This document shows, in pieces, positions 17,027 through 25,444 of a DNA stretch of 64,000 bases (the first letter of the stretch is position 1; each line of letters opens with the position of its first letter). Origin of the DNA: Wukongibacter sp050859025 (GTDB taxonomy: Bacteria; Bacillota; Clostridia; Peptostreptococcales; Caminicellaceae); contig NZ_CP138200.1 in the NCBI RefSeq assembly GCF_050859025.1, forward strand, positions 1,736,001 through 1,800,000. Reading direction: 5' to 3'. The notes below the pieces were generated by a model. The model was not told the origin of the DNA, did no database searches, and saw nothing but the letters and a program-made list of their open reading frames with translations. Both the position numbers and the translations under genes were made by a program.

Positions 17027-18067
17027 ATGTGTATCTTAAAGGTGCATAAGCCAGGGCCCCTAACAACTATCCAAGATGGTGGAAGAATAGGCTATGGGCA
17101 GTATGGTATACCCGCTGGTGGAGCTATGGATATACTCTCTTTACAATTTGCAAATGTATTAGTTGGTAACGATAGATATGAGGCTGCTTTGGAAATTACT
17201 TTTATGGGACCAACAATTGAGTTTGAATCAAATCTAATTATTGCAATTACAGGAGGAGATATTTTTCCTAGTATAAATAATAAAGAAATTGAGATGTATA
17301 CTACTATTTATGTGAATAAAGGTGATATTCTAAGCTTTGGACATTTAAGGAATGGTTGTAGAACATATATGGCGGTATCTGGAGGATTTGGGGTTGAAAG
17401 CCCTATGGGAAGTAAATCCACATATTTGAGAGGGAAAATAGGTGGATACAAGGGTAGAAAATTAAATATGGGAGATAGTATTCCCGTTGATATAGATAAG
17501 AGTCAAAGATATATAGGTATTAGAAAAATACCTGAGGAATTAATACCAGTATTTAACAATCAATATACAGCAAGGGTTATAATAGGTCCTGAGGATGAGA
17601 GATTTACAACAGATGGTATAGATACATTCTTGAATAGTGAATATGTACTTACAAATCAATGTGACAGGATGGGATATAGACTAGGGGGACCCAAAATAGA
17701 ACATAAAGACGGTGCAGATATAATATCAGGTGGTATTACCTTTGGAGCAATACAGATACCTGGTCATGGAGAACCAATAATAATGATGGCGGATAGACAA
17801 ACTACTGGCGGATATACTAAGATAGCAAATGTGGTTTCTGTTGATTTACCGTATCTTGCTCAGCTTAAGACCGGAGATAAAGTAAGGTTTGAGAAAATAG
17901 ATATAGCTGATGCTCAGAAGTTACTAAAGGAGAGAGAAATGGACTTGACTAAAATCTCAAAAAAATTTGAAAATAAGAATTTAGAGAAACCAATAAAAAG
18001 TACAAGAAATTTTTGTATTAGAATTAATGGTAAAAATTTTAGTGTAGGTGTTCAAGAATTTGAGTAA
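17027..18067 (+). CDS. pxpC: 5-oxoprolinase subunit C (KipA family)
   Basis: 346 residues from ATG 17027, the start placed nine bases after GGGG and one base after the pxpB stop. Biotin-dependent carboxyltransferase-like fold: KVHKPGPLTTIQDGGRIGYG, YGIPAGGAMD, ITGGDI, GYRLGGPKIEH and GGITFGAIQIPGHGEPIIMMADRQTTGGYTKIA. Partner of PxpB. It is the last gene of the set; the next promoter at 18110 begins the SAM-controlled region. Confidence 0.94.
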   Translation: MCILKVHKPGPLTTIQDGGRIGYGQYGIPAGGAMDILSLQFANVLVGNDRYEAALEITFMGPTIEFESNLIIAITGGDIFPSINNKEIEMYTTIYVNKGDILSFGHLRNGCRTYMAVSGGFGVESPMGSKSTYLRGKIGGYKGRKLNMGDSIPVDIDKSQRYIGIRKIPEELIPVFNNQYTARVIIGPEDERFTTDGIDTFLNSEYVLTNQCDRMGYRLGGPKIEHKDGADIISGGITFGAIQIPGHGEPIIMMADRQTTGGYTKIANVVSVDLPYLAQLKTGDKVRFEKIDIADAQKLLKEREMDLTKISKKFENKNLEKPIKSTRNFCIRINGKNFSVGVQEFE

Positions 18068-18109
18068 TTACACAGATATAATAGAAAAAAATAAAATTGC
18101 AAAAAAGTG

Positions 18110-18138
18110 TTGACAATTACTATTAAGGACAGTATACT
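18110..18138 (+). promoter_or_regulatory. Sigma-A promoter of the SAM-controlled methionine operon
   Basis: TTGACA and TATACT are separated by 17 bases, about 30 bp before the first SAM-I aptamer. Confidence 0.85.
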
Positions 18139-18169
18139 TATAATCAATCATTAAAGTGAATATTTAATC

Positions 18170-18322
18170 TCTTATCAAGAGTGACGGAGGGATCTGGCCC
18201 TATGATGTCCGGCAACCTGTATTGATATATACAAAGGTGCTAAGTCCAGCGGTATTTATGCCGACAGATGAGAATGCTGAGTTTGCTGAAGCCTTTTCCA
18301 CTGTTGGAAAAGGCTTTTAATT
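18170..18322 (+). promoter_or_regulatory. SAM-I (S-box) riboswitch, first of two, with terminator
   Basis: S-box consensus is clear: CTTATCAAGAG, GGAGGGATCTGGCCCTATGA, GTCCGGCAACC, a P3 hairpin (CTGTAT/ATACAAAGGTGC), AAGTCCAG, and GATGAGAA closing P1. A terminator follows (AAGCCTTTTCC with GGAAAAGGCTTTT, 18290-18318). With SAM bound, P1 forms and transcription should stop. It lies on the leader of the DUF39-metH genes. Confidence 0.95.
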
Positions 18323-18393
18323 ATTTGTCATCACCTATAAATCAAAATGTAAAAGCTTTATTGCAATTTTTATATTGTCAAAATTAAATATTT

Positions 18394-18543
18394 TTCTTAT
18401 CAAGAGCGATGGAGGGATCTGGCCCTATGAAATCCGGCAACCTGTATTAATATATACAAAGGTGCTAAATCCAGCGGTATTTATGCCGACAGATGAGAAT
18501 GCTGTGATTAAAAGCCTTTTCTCTGTTAGAGAAGGCTTTTTTG
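18394..18543 (+). promoter_or_regulatory. SAM-I riboswitch, second of two, with terminator
   Basis: Almost the same sequence as the first aptamer (GGAGGGATCTGGCCCTATGA, ATCCGGCAACC, GCTAAATCCAGCGG, CAGATGAGAA). It has its own terminator AAAAGCCTTTTCTC/GAGAAGGCTTTTTT at 18510-18542. About 70 bases separate the two units. Small matched changes (GATGTCCGG to GAAATCCGG, AAGTCC to AAATCC) show the copies have drifted while keeping pairing. Confidence 0.95.
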
Positions 18544-18585
18544 AATATTTGGAATTGTTTAATATTTATTTAAGGGGGAATTGAT

Positions 18586-19755
18586 GTGGCAGTGAAAAAA
18601 TCTTATGAAGAAATAAACGAAAAGATAAGAAATGGCACAGCTGTTGTAGTTACAGCTGAAGAAGTAATTGACATTGTTAAAGAAAAGGGAATCGAAGAGG
18701 CTACAAAGCATGTAGATGTTGTTACGACTGCAACCTTTGGACCTATGTGTTCTTCGGGAGCTTTTCTGAACTTTGGACATTCAGATCCGCCAATAAAAAT
18801 GTCAAAGGTGCATTTAAATGGAGTACCTGCATATTCAGGACTTGCAGCTGTGGATGTGTATATAGGAGCTACTGAAGAATCAGAAGATAAAGGAATGGAG
18901 TATGGGGGAGCCCATGTTATCTGTGATCTTATAGATGGAAAGAAAATTCATTTAATGGCAACTGCCAGAGGAACAGATTGTTATCCATGTAAGGAAGTAG
19001 AAACATACATTACTAAGGAATCTATTAATGAAGCATATTTATTTAACCCGAGGAATTGCTACCAGAATTATAATGCAGCTATAAATACCTCAGATAGAAG
19101 AATTTATACTTATATGGGAATATTACAGCCTGACAGAGGAAACGTAACATACTCAACAGCGGGTCAGTTAAGCCCTCTTTTCAATGATCCACTATATAGG
19201 ACTATAGGTATAGGTACAAGAATATTCTTAGGTGGAACCGTTGGATATATATCATGGCAGGGTACACAATTTAACTCTGGATGTGATAGAGATGAGAAGG
19301 GTGTTCCTTTGGGGGGAGCTGGAACCTTAGCAGTAATAGGGGATTTAAAGAATATGAGCACAGAATACATTAAACCAGCAGTTTTCGAAAAATATGGTAC
19401 ATCAATATTTGTAGGTATAGGAATTCCTATTCCGATACTTGATGAAGAAATGATGAGATATGTATCTGTGGAAGATAAAGACCTCCATACGAACATTATT
19501 GATTATAGTGTTCCAAGAAGGAGTAAGCCTAGTTTAGGTAGAGTAAGCTATGCAGAACTTAGAAGTGGTAAGGTAACCGTTGACGGTAAAGAAATCAAAA
19601 CAGCACCGATGTCAAGTCTTCATAAGGCACGTAGGATTGCAGATGAATTGAAGGATTGGATTCAAAAGGGTGATTTCCAAATCCAAGAGCCGGTACAGCC
19701 GTTGCCATTAAATAATAAATTAAATTCTCTTGAGATAGTAGAGGAGGAGGCATAG
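18586..19755 (+). CDS. Homocysteine biosynthesis protein (DUF39, MA1821-like)
   Basis: 389 residues from GTG 18586 with AAGGGGGAA upstream. DUF39 family; conserved cysteines at about 55 (FGPMCSSGA), 132 and 135 (RGTDCYPCKE), plus CDRDEKG. In Methanosarcina the homologue MA1821 works with MA1822 and MA1715 to turn aspartate semialdehyde and a sulfide source into homocysteine, through a persulfide on conserved cysteines; positions 55 and 132 appear to correspond. The other two proteins follow directly here, and the leader carries two SAM riboswitches, so the role in methionine supply is strongly supported by context. This replaces the usual MetA/MetB/MetY route. Confidence 0.9.
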   Translation: MAVKKSYEEINEKIRNGTAVVVTAEEVIDIVKEKGIEEATKHVDVVTTATFGPMCSSGAFLNFGHSDPPIKMSKVHLNGVPAYSGLAAVDVYIGATEESEDKGMEYGGAHVICDLIDGKKIHLMATARGTDCYPCKEVETYITKESINEAYLFNPRNCYQNYNAAINTSDRRIYTYMGILQPDRGNVTYSTAGQLSPLFNDPLYRTIGIGTRIFLGGTVGYISWQGTQFNSGCDRDEKGVPLGGAGTLAVIGDLKNMSTEYIKPAVFEKYGTSIFVGIGIPIPILDEEMMRYVSVEDKDLHTNIIDYSVPRRSKPSLGRVSYAELRSGKVTVDGKEIKTAPMSSLHKARRIADELKDWIQKGDFQIQEPVQPLPLNNKLNSLEIVEEEA

Positions 19756-19758
19756 AAT

Positions 19759-20160
19759 ATGAAAAAACTATTACTATTATCATTCCCTACAAATTTAACG
19801 GGTGAGCCTATTACTTACACACTTATAAAGAATTATGATTTGAAGATAAATATTCTAAGGGCGTCAATAGATTATAACATTGAAGGATCACTGTTTCTTG
19901 AAGTAGATGGATTAGAGGAAAAGATTAATCTAAGCATAGAATATCTAAAAATTGTTGGTGTGAAGGTAAAGGTAATAAAAACCGCGATAACAATAAATGA
20001 AGATGAATGTGTTAACTGTGGAGCATGTACATCAATTTGTGAAGTAGGGGCTCTTACAATGAGCGATGATTGGAAGATAAGCTTTCATAAGGATAGATGT
20101 CTTGACTGTAAGCTGTGTATAAAGGCATGCCCAGTAAGGGCTATAGCTAGTATAGTTTAA
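19759..20160 (+). CDS. NIL-domain ferredoxin (MA1822-like)
   Basis: 133 residues, starting three bases after the DUF39 stop with GAGGAGGAGG upstream. N-terminal NIL domain (about 1-75), the substrate-binding fold also found at the end of MetN-type ATPases. It is followed by two 4Fe-4S clusters, CVNCGACTSICEVGAL and CLDCKLCIKACPVRAI. It should deliver electrons or sulfur to the DUF39 protein in homocysteine formation. The pair DUF39 plus NIL/ferredoxin is characteristic of anaerobes that lack classical transsulfuration. Confidence 0.9.
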   Translation: MKKLLLLSFPTNLTGEPITYTLIKNYDLKINILRASIDYNIEGSLFLEVDGLEEKINLSIEYLKIVGVKVKVIKTAITINEDECVNCGACTSICEVGALTMSDDWKISFHKDRCLDCKLCIKACPVRAIASIV

Positions 20161-20199
20161 TTTGAATAGGTATAAAGGTTGTTTTGGGATGGTGATAAA

Positions 20200-20922
20200 A
20201 TGTATGAAGAAAGATTTTATAGGGACTATATAAAGCCAGACAATTTCATAAATTTTACAGTAATAGATAAGGAATCGGATTTACACATATCTGCAAAAAC
20301 TAACCTTAACAAGGAAGCAAAACAATGTCTTGAAAATTATAGAGCATGTATTAAAGGTTATGGCGATAATGATACTGAGTTTTATAGAAGTCTAGCACCC
20401 TTAGAAGTTTCACTAAAGGCCGATAAGATAGTAAAGCATATGGCCGTGGCAGCCAAGAATGCTAATGTAGGTCCAATGGCTGCTGTCGCAGGTGCTATAT
20501 CCCATTATGTGGGTCTAGATCTATTGAAGTATACTGATGAAATCATAATTGAAAATGGTGGAGATATATTTATTAAGACAAATAGGAAAAGAAAGATATT
20601 AATTTATGCTGGGAATTCTCCTTTTTCGGAGAAAATAGCATTATCCATATCTCCTGAGGATACTCCTCTCGGAATATGTACTTCAGCAGGAACAATAGGC
20701 CATTCCATAAGCTTTGGAAAGGCCGATGCAGTAGTAGTTCTATCAAAGGATACCCTATTGGCCGATGCAGCAGCAACGGCCATAGGAAATATCATAAGAG
20801 ATCCACAGGACATAAACAAAGGAATAGAATATGGAAAGAATATTGAAGGAATTGAAGGTATCTTAATAATTATTGAAGATAAAATGGGTGTATGGGGAAA
20901 TATTGAGTTAGTTAGACCATGA
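20200..20922 (+). CDS. UPF0280 / COG2122 protein (MA1715-like), homocysteine synthesis
   Basis: 240 residues from ATG 20200 (GGTGAT upstream; TTG 20179 is less likely). ApbE-like fold family UPF0280: MAAVAGAISHYVG, IIENGGDIFIK, GICTSAGTIGHSISFGKADAVVVLS and DTLLADAAATAIGN. The Methanosarcina homologue MA1715 is needed for efficient homocysteine formation with MA1821-1822, and genetic links are known in sulfate reducers. Third gene of the SAM-controlled set. The exact chemistry is not settled. Confidence 0.85.
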   Translation: MYEERFYRDYIKPDNFINFTVIDKESDLHISAKTNLNKEAKQCLENYRACIKGYGDNDTEFYRSLAPLEVSLKADKIVKHMAVAAKNANVGPMAAVAGAISHYVGLDLLKYTDEIIIENGGDIFIKTNRKRKILIYAGNSPFSEKIALSISPEDTPLGICTSAGTIGHSISFGKADAVVVLSKDTLLADAAATAIGNIIRDPQDINKGIEYGKNIEGIEGILIIIEDKMGVWGNIELVRP

Positions 20923-20960
20923 AGATAGAATTATCCCTTAGCTATGTAAATCACAATAAA

Positions 20961-21049
20961 TATTTTGCATTTTCATTTCTTAAATATCCTTGAATCCTTT
21001 TCTATTCAAAAAATCAGAATGTAGATTTGTAAGTGCGTTTTTATATATA
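20961..21049. repeat. Repeat family B, copy 3 (diverged)
   Basis: Hairpin GCATTTTCATTTCTT ... AAAAATCAGAATGTAG with the same 3' tail (AGATTTGTAAGTGCGTTTT). It lies between the UPF0280 gene and metF inside the methionine operon. Confidence 0.65.
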
Positions 21050-21086
21050 ATATTTAAAAAATTTATATATGATTGGAGTGATGTAT

Positions 21087-21983
21087 ATGTTAATTAGAGA
21101 CAAATTTAAAAATAAAAGTCCATTAATTTCATTTGAAATTTTTCCACCTAAGAGAGAATATCCTTTAGAAACAATATATAATACAATAGATGCACTAAAT
21201 GATATGAAGCCTGATTTTATTAGTGTAACCTATGGTGCTGGAGGGAGTACAAAGGACACTACTGTAGATATAGCATCTTTTATTAAAAATAAATATAACC
21301 TATCGGCCTTAGCCCATCTTACATGCTTAACCTCTACTAAGGATGAGGTCGAGGAAACATTGAAGTCTCTTAAAGACAAGGGGGTTAGAAATATACTTGC
21401 ACTTAGGGGAGATTATCCAGAAGGAGCTGGGTCTGATTATATAGGGCCTAATCATTATAAATATGCAAGGGATTTGATTGCTCATATTAGGAAAAATGAT
21501 GATTTTTGTATAGGGGCAGCTTGTTATCCAGAGAAGCATTTAGAATGTGAAAGCTTAGATAAGGACCTACTTTACTTAAAGGAAAAGGTAGATGCAGGAG
21601 TAGACTTTCTAGTTACTCAATTGTTTTTTGATAATGAAACTTTTTATAGTTTTAAGGAAAAAACCGATAAACTTAATATAAATATACCTATAATAGCAGG
21701 AATACTACCGGTATTAGGTAAAAAGCAGGTTGAAAGGATTGTTTCCCTGTCGGGGTGCAGCTTGCCTAAAAAGTTTCTCCGCATATTGGAAAAATATGAA
21801 CATAAACCAGAGGCTTTAAAGGAAGCAGGAATAGCCTATGCTATAGAACAGATTATTGATCTTTTATCCTGGGGAATAGATGGAATCCATGTTTACACCA
21901 TGAATAGACCCAAAACAACAAGAAGGATTATTGAAAGTATCACCAACATAAGAGGTGTATTGAATGATGACAAGGTATCTTGA
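21087..21983 (+). CDS. metF: Methylenetetrahydrofolate reductase
   Basis: 298 residues from ATG 21087, placed by TTGGAGTGAT upstream; an ATG at 21069 precedes that site. TIM-barrel MetF: SFEIFPPKRE, VTYGAGGS, AHLTCL, NILALRGDYPEG, GAACYPEKH, VDFLVTQLFFDNE, IPIIAGILPV, GIHVYTMNRP. It makes 5-methyltetrahydrofolate, the methyl donor for MetH encoded two genes later. At about 300 residues it is the bacterial type without an AdoMet regulatory domain. It overlaps the next gene by 20 bp. Confidence 0.95.
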   Translation: MLIRDKFKNKSPLISFEIFPPKREYPLETIYNTIDALNDMKPDFISVTYGAGGSTKDTTVDIASFIKNKYNLSALAHLTCLTSTKDEVEETLKSLKDKGVRNILALRGDYPEGAGSDYIGPNHYKYARDLIAHIRKNDDFCIGAACYPEKHLECESLDKDLLYLKEKVDAGVDFLVTQLFFDNETFYSFKEKTDKLNINIPIIAGILPVLGKKQVERIVSLSGCSLPKKFLRILEKYEHKPEALKEAGIAYAIEQIIDLLSWGIDGIHVYTMNRPKTTRRIIESITNIRGVLNDDKVS

Positions 21984-22698
21984 ATATAACATGATTAATA
22001 AAAAAGATATAGATTTGATTATTGATAAAAATGAAGTTCTGCGTTATCTTGGATATGGTAATAAAGAAGCTGACGAGATTACCGATGGAATTATAGATAA
22101 ATGCTTAAGGGAGATATTAGAAATAGCAAGTACTAATTTTGTATATAATATTTATGAAATAAAAAAAGGAGAGGGAAAGATTCATTTTAAAAAATCAAAT
22201 TTCAGAATAGAAGGAAAAGATATATATAATCATTTACACACTTCTTCAAAATGTGCTATTATGGCTGTAACCCTAGGTAATGAAGTAGACAAAAGGATTA
22301 GATATTATAGTAAGGTTGATTTGACCAAAAGTGTGATATTTGATGCATGTGCTACTGCGGGGATAGAGGCACTATGTGATAGAGTAGAATCGGAAGTAAA
22401 AAAGATTGCAATTAGCAACGGATGTAATATTACATCGAGATACAGTCCAGGGTATGGGGATCTATCAATAGAGATACAGCCAAAGATATTAAACCTATTA
22501 GATACTCAAAAACATATAGGTCTTACCGTTACTGATAGCTGTATTTTGATCCCAAGAAAATCTGTAACTGCATTTATAGGTATTGGTGAAGAAGTAAAGG
22601 TTAAAAAACTAAGTTGTAAAGATTGTAGATTACATGATAATTGCTTGTTTGCAAAGGAAGGGGATAGCTGTGGAAATACAAAAATTGCTAGACAATAA
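21964..22698 (+). CDS. Stand-alone methionine synthase activation protein
   Basis: 244 residues. It resembles the C-terminal AdoMet-binding reactivation domain of MetH, here as a separate protein, as in Thermotoga (TM0269 beside TM0268). Seen: KCAIMAVTLGNEVDKRI, FDACATAGIEALCD and the RYSPGYGDLSIE motif that binds AdoMet in this family. A Cys cluster closes the protein (LSCKDCRLHDNCLFAKEGDSCG). It should allow reductive methylation of oxidised cobalamin in the MetH that follows, whose frame overlaps it by 29 bp. The end cluster could hold a metal or iron-sulfur centre and supply electrons (inference). Confidence 0.88.
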   Translation: MMTRYLEYNMINKKDIDLIIDKNEVLRYLGYGNKEADEITDGIIDKCLREILEIASTNFVYNIYEIKKGEGKIHFKKSNFRIEGKDIYNHLHTSSKCAIMAVTLGNEVDKRIRYYSKVDLTKSVIFDACATAGIEALCDRVESEVKKIAISNGCNITSRYSPGYGDLSIEIQPKILNLLDTQKHIGLTVTDSCILIPRKSVTAFIGIGEEVKVKKLSCKDCRLHDNCLFAKEGDSCGNTKIARQ

Positions 22699-25048
22699 TT
22701 TTTTATTCTTTGATGGAGCGATGGGAACAATGCTCCAAAGAGAAGGTTTAAAGGGAGGAGAGCTTCCAGAGGGATATAATATTCATTCGCCAGAAGTTGT
22801 ATACAATATTCATAGAAAATATATTGAGGCGGGAGCAGATATTATAACCACTAATACCTTTGGAGCAAATAGATTCAAGCTAGAGGATTCTCCATATACC
22901 GTGGAGGAGATAATCAAAGAAGCAGTAAAAATAGCTAAAAGAGCAGCTAGAGATAATTTAGTAGCTCTAGATATAGGGGCAACAGGAAAAATGATGGAGC
23001 CCTATGGAACTCTAAGCTTTAATGATGCCTATGATATTTTTAAAGAACAGGTAATAGCAGGTAAAGAAGCAGGAGCAGATATTATATTAATAGAAACAAT
23101 TTCCGATATATATGAAGCTAGAGCCGCTATTTTGGCTGCAAAAGAGAATAGCGATTTACCTGTTTTTTGTACATTAACCTTCCAAGAAAATAAACGTACA
23201 TTAATGGCTACCGATGCTATTACTATGGTTCAGGTCTTAGAAGGTCTTGGAGTAGATGTATTAGGTGTAAATTGTTCTCTCGGACCAAAACAGCTTCAAC
23301 CAATAGTTGATGAAATTTTAAGCTATGCTACAATTCCTGTAATGATACAGCCAAATGCAGGACTTCCTAAGCTTAGGGATGGAGAGACAGTCTATGACTT
23401 AACGGCTCCAGAATTTGCTGAGGAAATAAAAATAATGGCTAGTAAGGGTGTATCAGTCTTTGGAGGCTGCTGCGGTACAGACCCTGATTTTATAAGGATT
23501 GTAAAGGAAAATCTAAAGGATTTGAAGCCTCTAAAATTAGAGAACAAAAAATTAACTACTGCTTGCTCATTTAAGAATACCGTTATAATTGGAGAAGGTG
23601 TAAAGATAATTGGTGAGAGGATAAATCCTACTGGAAAGAAGAAGCTTAAGGAAGCACTTCGTAATAAGGATATTGATTATATAATATCCGAGGCCATAGT
23701 TCAAAAAGATACTGGCTCAGATATATTAGATGTAAACTTAGGATTGCCAGAAATAGACGAAAAGGAAATGATGAAAAAAGTTGTTATGGAGCTGCAATCC
23801 TTAATAGACCTGCCATTACAAATAGATAGTGTGAAGACCGATGTAATAGAGGAAGCAGTTAGGATTTATAATGGAAAGGCAATAATAAACTCGGTAAATG
23901 GTAAAGCATCAAGTATGGAAAAGATCTTTCCAATAGCCAAAAAATACGGAGCATGTGTTATAGGACTGACACTGGATGAAGATGGACTGCCTAGGACTGC
24001 CGAGAAAAGACTTGAAATAGCTACAAAGATTATTGAAACAGCTAAATCCTATGGAATACCTGAAGAGAACATCTTGGTAGATTGTCTTGTTCTTACAGCA
24101 TCAGCTGCTCAGGAAGCAGTAATGGAAACTTTAAAGGCTATACCAATGATAAAAGCCAAGTATAATGTAAAAACAGTACTTGGAGCTAGCAATGTATCAT
24201 TTGGACTTCCAAATAGAAGAATTATTAATGCCACATATCTTGCTCTTGCTATGGGTTATGGACTTGATGCACCAATTACAGATTCAACCTCAGAAATATT
24301 AATGGACACAATAAGAGCTTTTAGGGTAATAACAAATCAAGACAAGGAATGTAAGGATTATATAGCTACTTACAGTCAAGATACAAAGAAAGGTGAACAT
24401 AAAAGGGATAAGAAAGAAAAGGAAGAAAAAGACCTAAATCAGATAGTTATAGATGGAATAAAGGATGAAGCGAAGCAAAAAACAAAAAAACTTTTAGAGA
24501 CCAAAGTGCCGATGGAAATAGTTGATTCTTATTTGATTCCTGCACTAGATAGAGTCGGAGAAAAATATGAAAAGCAGGAAATATTCCTACCACAGCTCAT
24601 AAGAAGTGCCGAAACAGTCAAAATAGCCTTTGAAGTAATAAAGGAAAAGTTATTAGTTGATGGGAATGAGAAAATATCAAAGGGAAGAATAATACTTGCA
24701 ACGGTTAAGGGAGATATTCATGATATTGGTAAGAACATAGTTAAGATACTCCTTGAAAACTATGGATTTGAGGTAATTGATCTTGGAAAGGATGTACCTA
24801 TAGAAAAAGTTGTAACCACAGCAAAAGAACAAAATATTAAGCTAGTAGGATTGAGTGCCCTGATGACAACTACAGTTCAAAGTATGCAAGAAACGATAGA
24901 TGAGCTTAGAAAGCATGAACTTAGCTGTAAAGTAATGGTAGGTGGTGCGGTATTAAATAAAGAATATGCAGATATGATAGGAGCCCACTACTACGGTAAA
25001 GATGCTAGAGAGTCTGTAAATATAGCTAAGAATGTATTTGGAGTATAA
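22670..25048 (+). CDS. metH: Cobalamin-dependent methionine synthase lacking the activation domain
   Basis: 792 residues from GTG 22670, preceded by GGAAGGGG. Homocysteine-methyltransferase domain (1-290: FFDGAMGTMLQ, VNCSLGP, GGCCGTDP with the zinc cysteines). Pterin-binding domain (about 300-560: IGERINPTGKKKLK, LPLQIDSV, GASNVSFGLP). B12 cap and B12-binding domain (about 590-790) with the cobalt-ligating His in KGDIHDIGKN. No C-terminal activation domain; that function is encoded by the preceding gene. A Lys/Glu-rich linker (residues about 575-590) joins pterin and cobalamin parts. Last gene of the SAM-controlled operon; a terminator follows. Confidence 0.95.
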   Translation: MEIQKLLDNNFLFFDGAMGTMLQREGLKGGELPEGYNIHSPEVVYNIHRKYIEAGADIITTNTFGANRFKLEDSPYTVEEIIKEAVKIAKRAARDNLVALDIGATGKMMEPYGTLSFNDAYDIFKEQVIAGKEAGADIILIETISDIYEARAAILAAKENSDLPVFCTLTFQENKRTLMATDAITMVQVLEGLGVDVLGVNCSLGPKQLQPIVDEILSYATIPVMIQPNAGLPKLRDGETVYDLTAPEFAEEIKIMASKGVSVFGGCCGTDPDFIRIVKENLKDLKPLKLENKKLTTACSFKNTVIIGEGVKIIGERINPTGKKKLKEALRNKDIDYIISEAIVQKDTGSDILDVNLGLPEIDEKEMMKKVVMELQSLIDLPLQIDSVKTDVIEEAVRIYNGKAIINSVNGKASSMEKIFPIAKKYGACVIGLTLDEDGLPRTAEKRLEIATKIIETAKSYGIPEENILVDCLVLTASAAQEAVMETLKAIPMIKAKYNVKTVLGASNVSFGLPNRRIINATYLALAMGYGLDAPITDSTSEILMDTIRAFRVITNQDKECKDYIATYSQDTKKGEHKRDKKEKEEKDLNQIVIDGIKDEAKQKTKKLLETKVPMEIVDSYLIPALDRVGEKYEKQEIFLPQLIRSAETVKIAFEVIKEKLLVDGNEKISKGRIILATVKGDIHDIGKNIVKILLENYGFEVIDLGKDVPIEKVVTTAKEQNIKLVGLSALMTTTVQSMQETIDELRKHELSCKVMVGGAVLNKEYADMIGAHYYGKDARESVNIAKNVFGV

Positions 25049-25062
25049 ATAGATTAATTAGA

Positions 25063-25096
25063 AACAAGAACAAGATAAAAATGTTCTTGTTTTTTT
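25063..25096 (+). terminator. Terminator of the methionine operon
   Basis: AACAAGAACA pairs with TGTTCTTGTT, followed by TTTTTT. Confidence 0.85.
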
Positions 25097-25197
25097 AATC
25101 CATTTTTCAAAGAAAATCCCGAAAAAAGTGTAGGTTTTATGTATTCAAGTTTTTATTTTATATGGAGAGGAAATTTAAGATTAATAAAGAAATTTAT

Positions 25198-25304
25198 TAT
25201 AGAGAGTTCTAAGTAAATCTTAATTTATACATATCAAAATATCTGATGATTCTTAGGATTTTTGATGTGTATAAATTAAAGTTTTGACTGGAATCTCTAT
25301 ATAT
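25198..25304. repeat. Repeat family C, copy 2
   Basis: TATAGAGAGTTCTAAG at the left and CTGGAATCTCTATATA at the right, inner arms AATTTATACATATC and GATGTGTATAAATT. Nearly the reverse complement of copy 1. It lies in the 396 bp gap before the pucR-type gene. The same gap also holds a short piece of family B tail (AAATGTAGATTTGTAA, about 25358-25374). Confidence 0.7.
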
Positions 25305-25444
25305 AAAGTCTTTACTTAAATCCCTATAATAAATTGTTGGATGTTTAAGATATGAAAAATGTAGATTTGTAATTGTATTCTACATAAAAGATTTTGGATA
25401 ATATAATACTAAATTTGTGTTGAAGGTTTAAAGGAGATGGCTCA

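Noticed and set aside
18375..18584. 69-codon frame over the second SAM riboswitch
   Set aside because: It is an accident of the conserved riboswitch bases and terminator.
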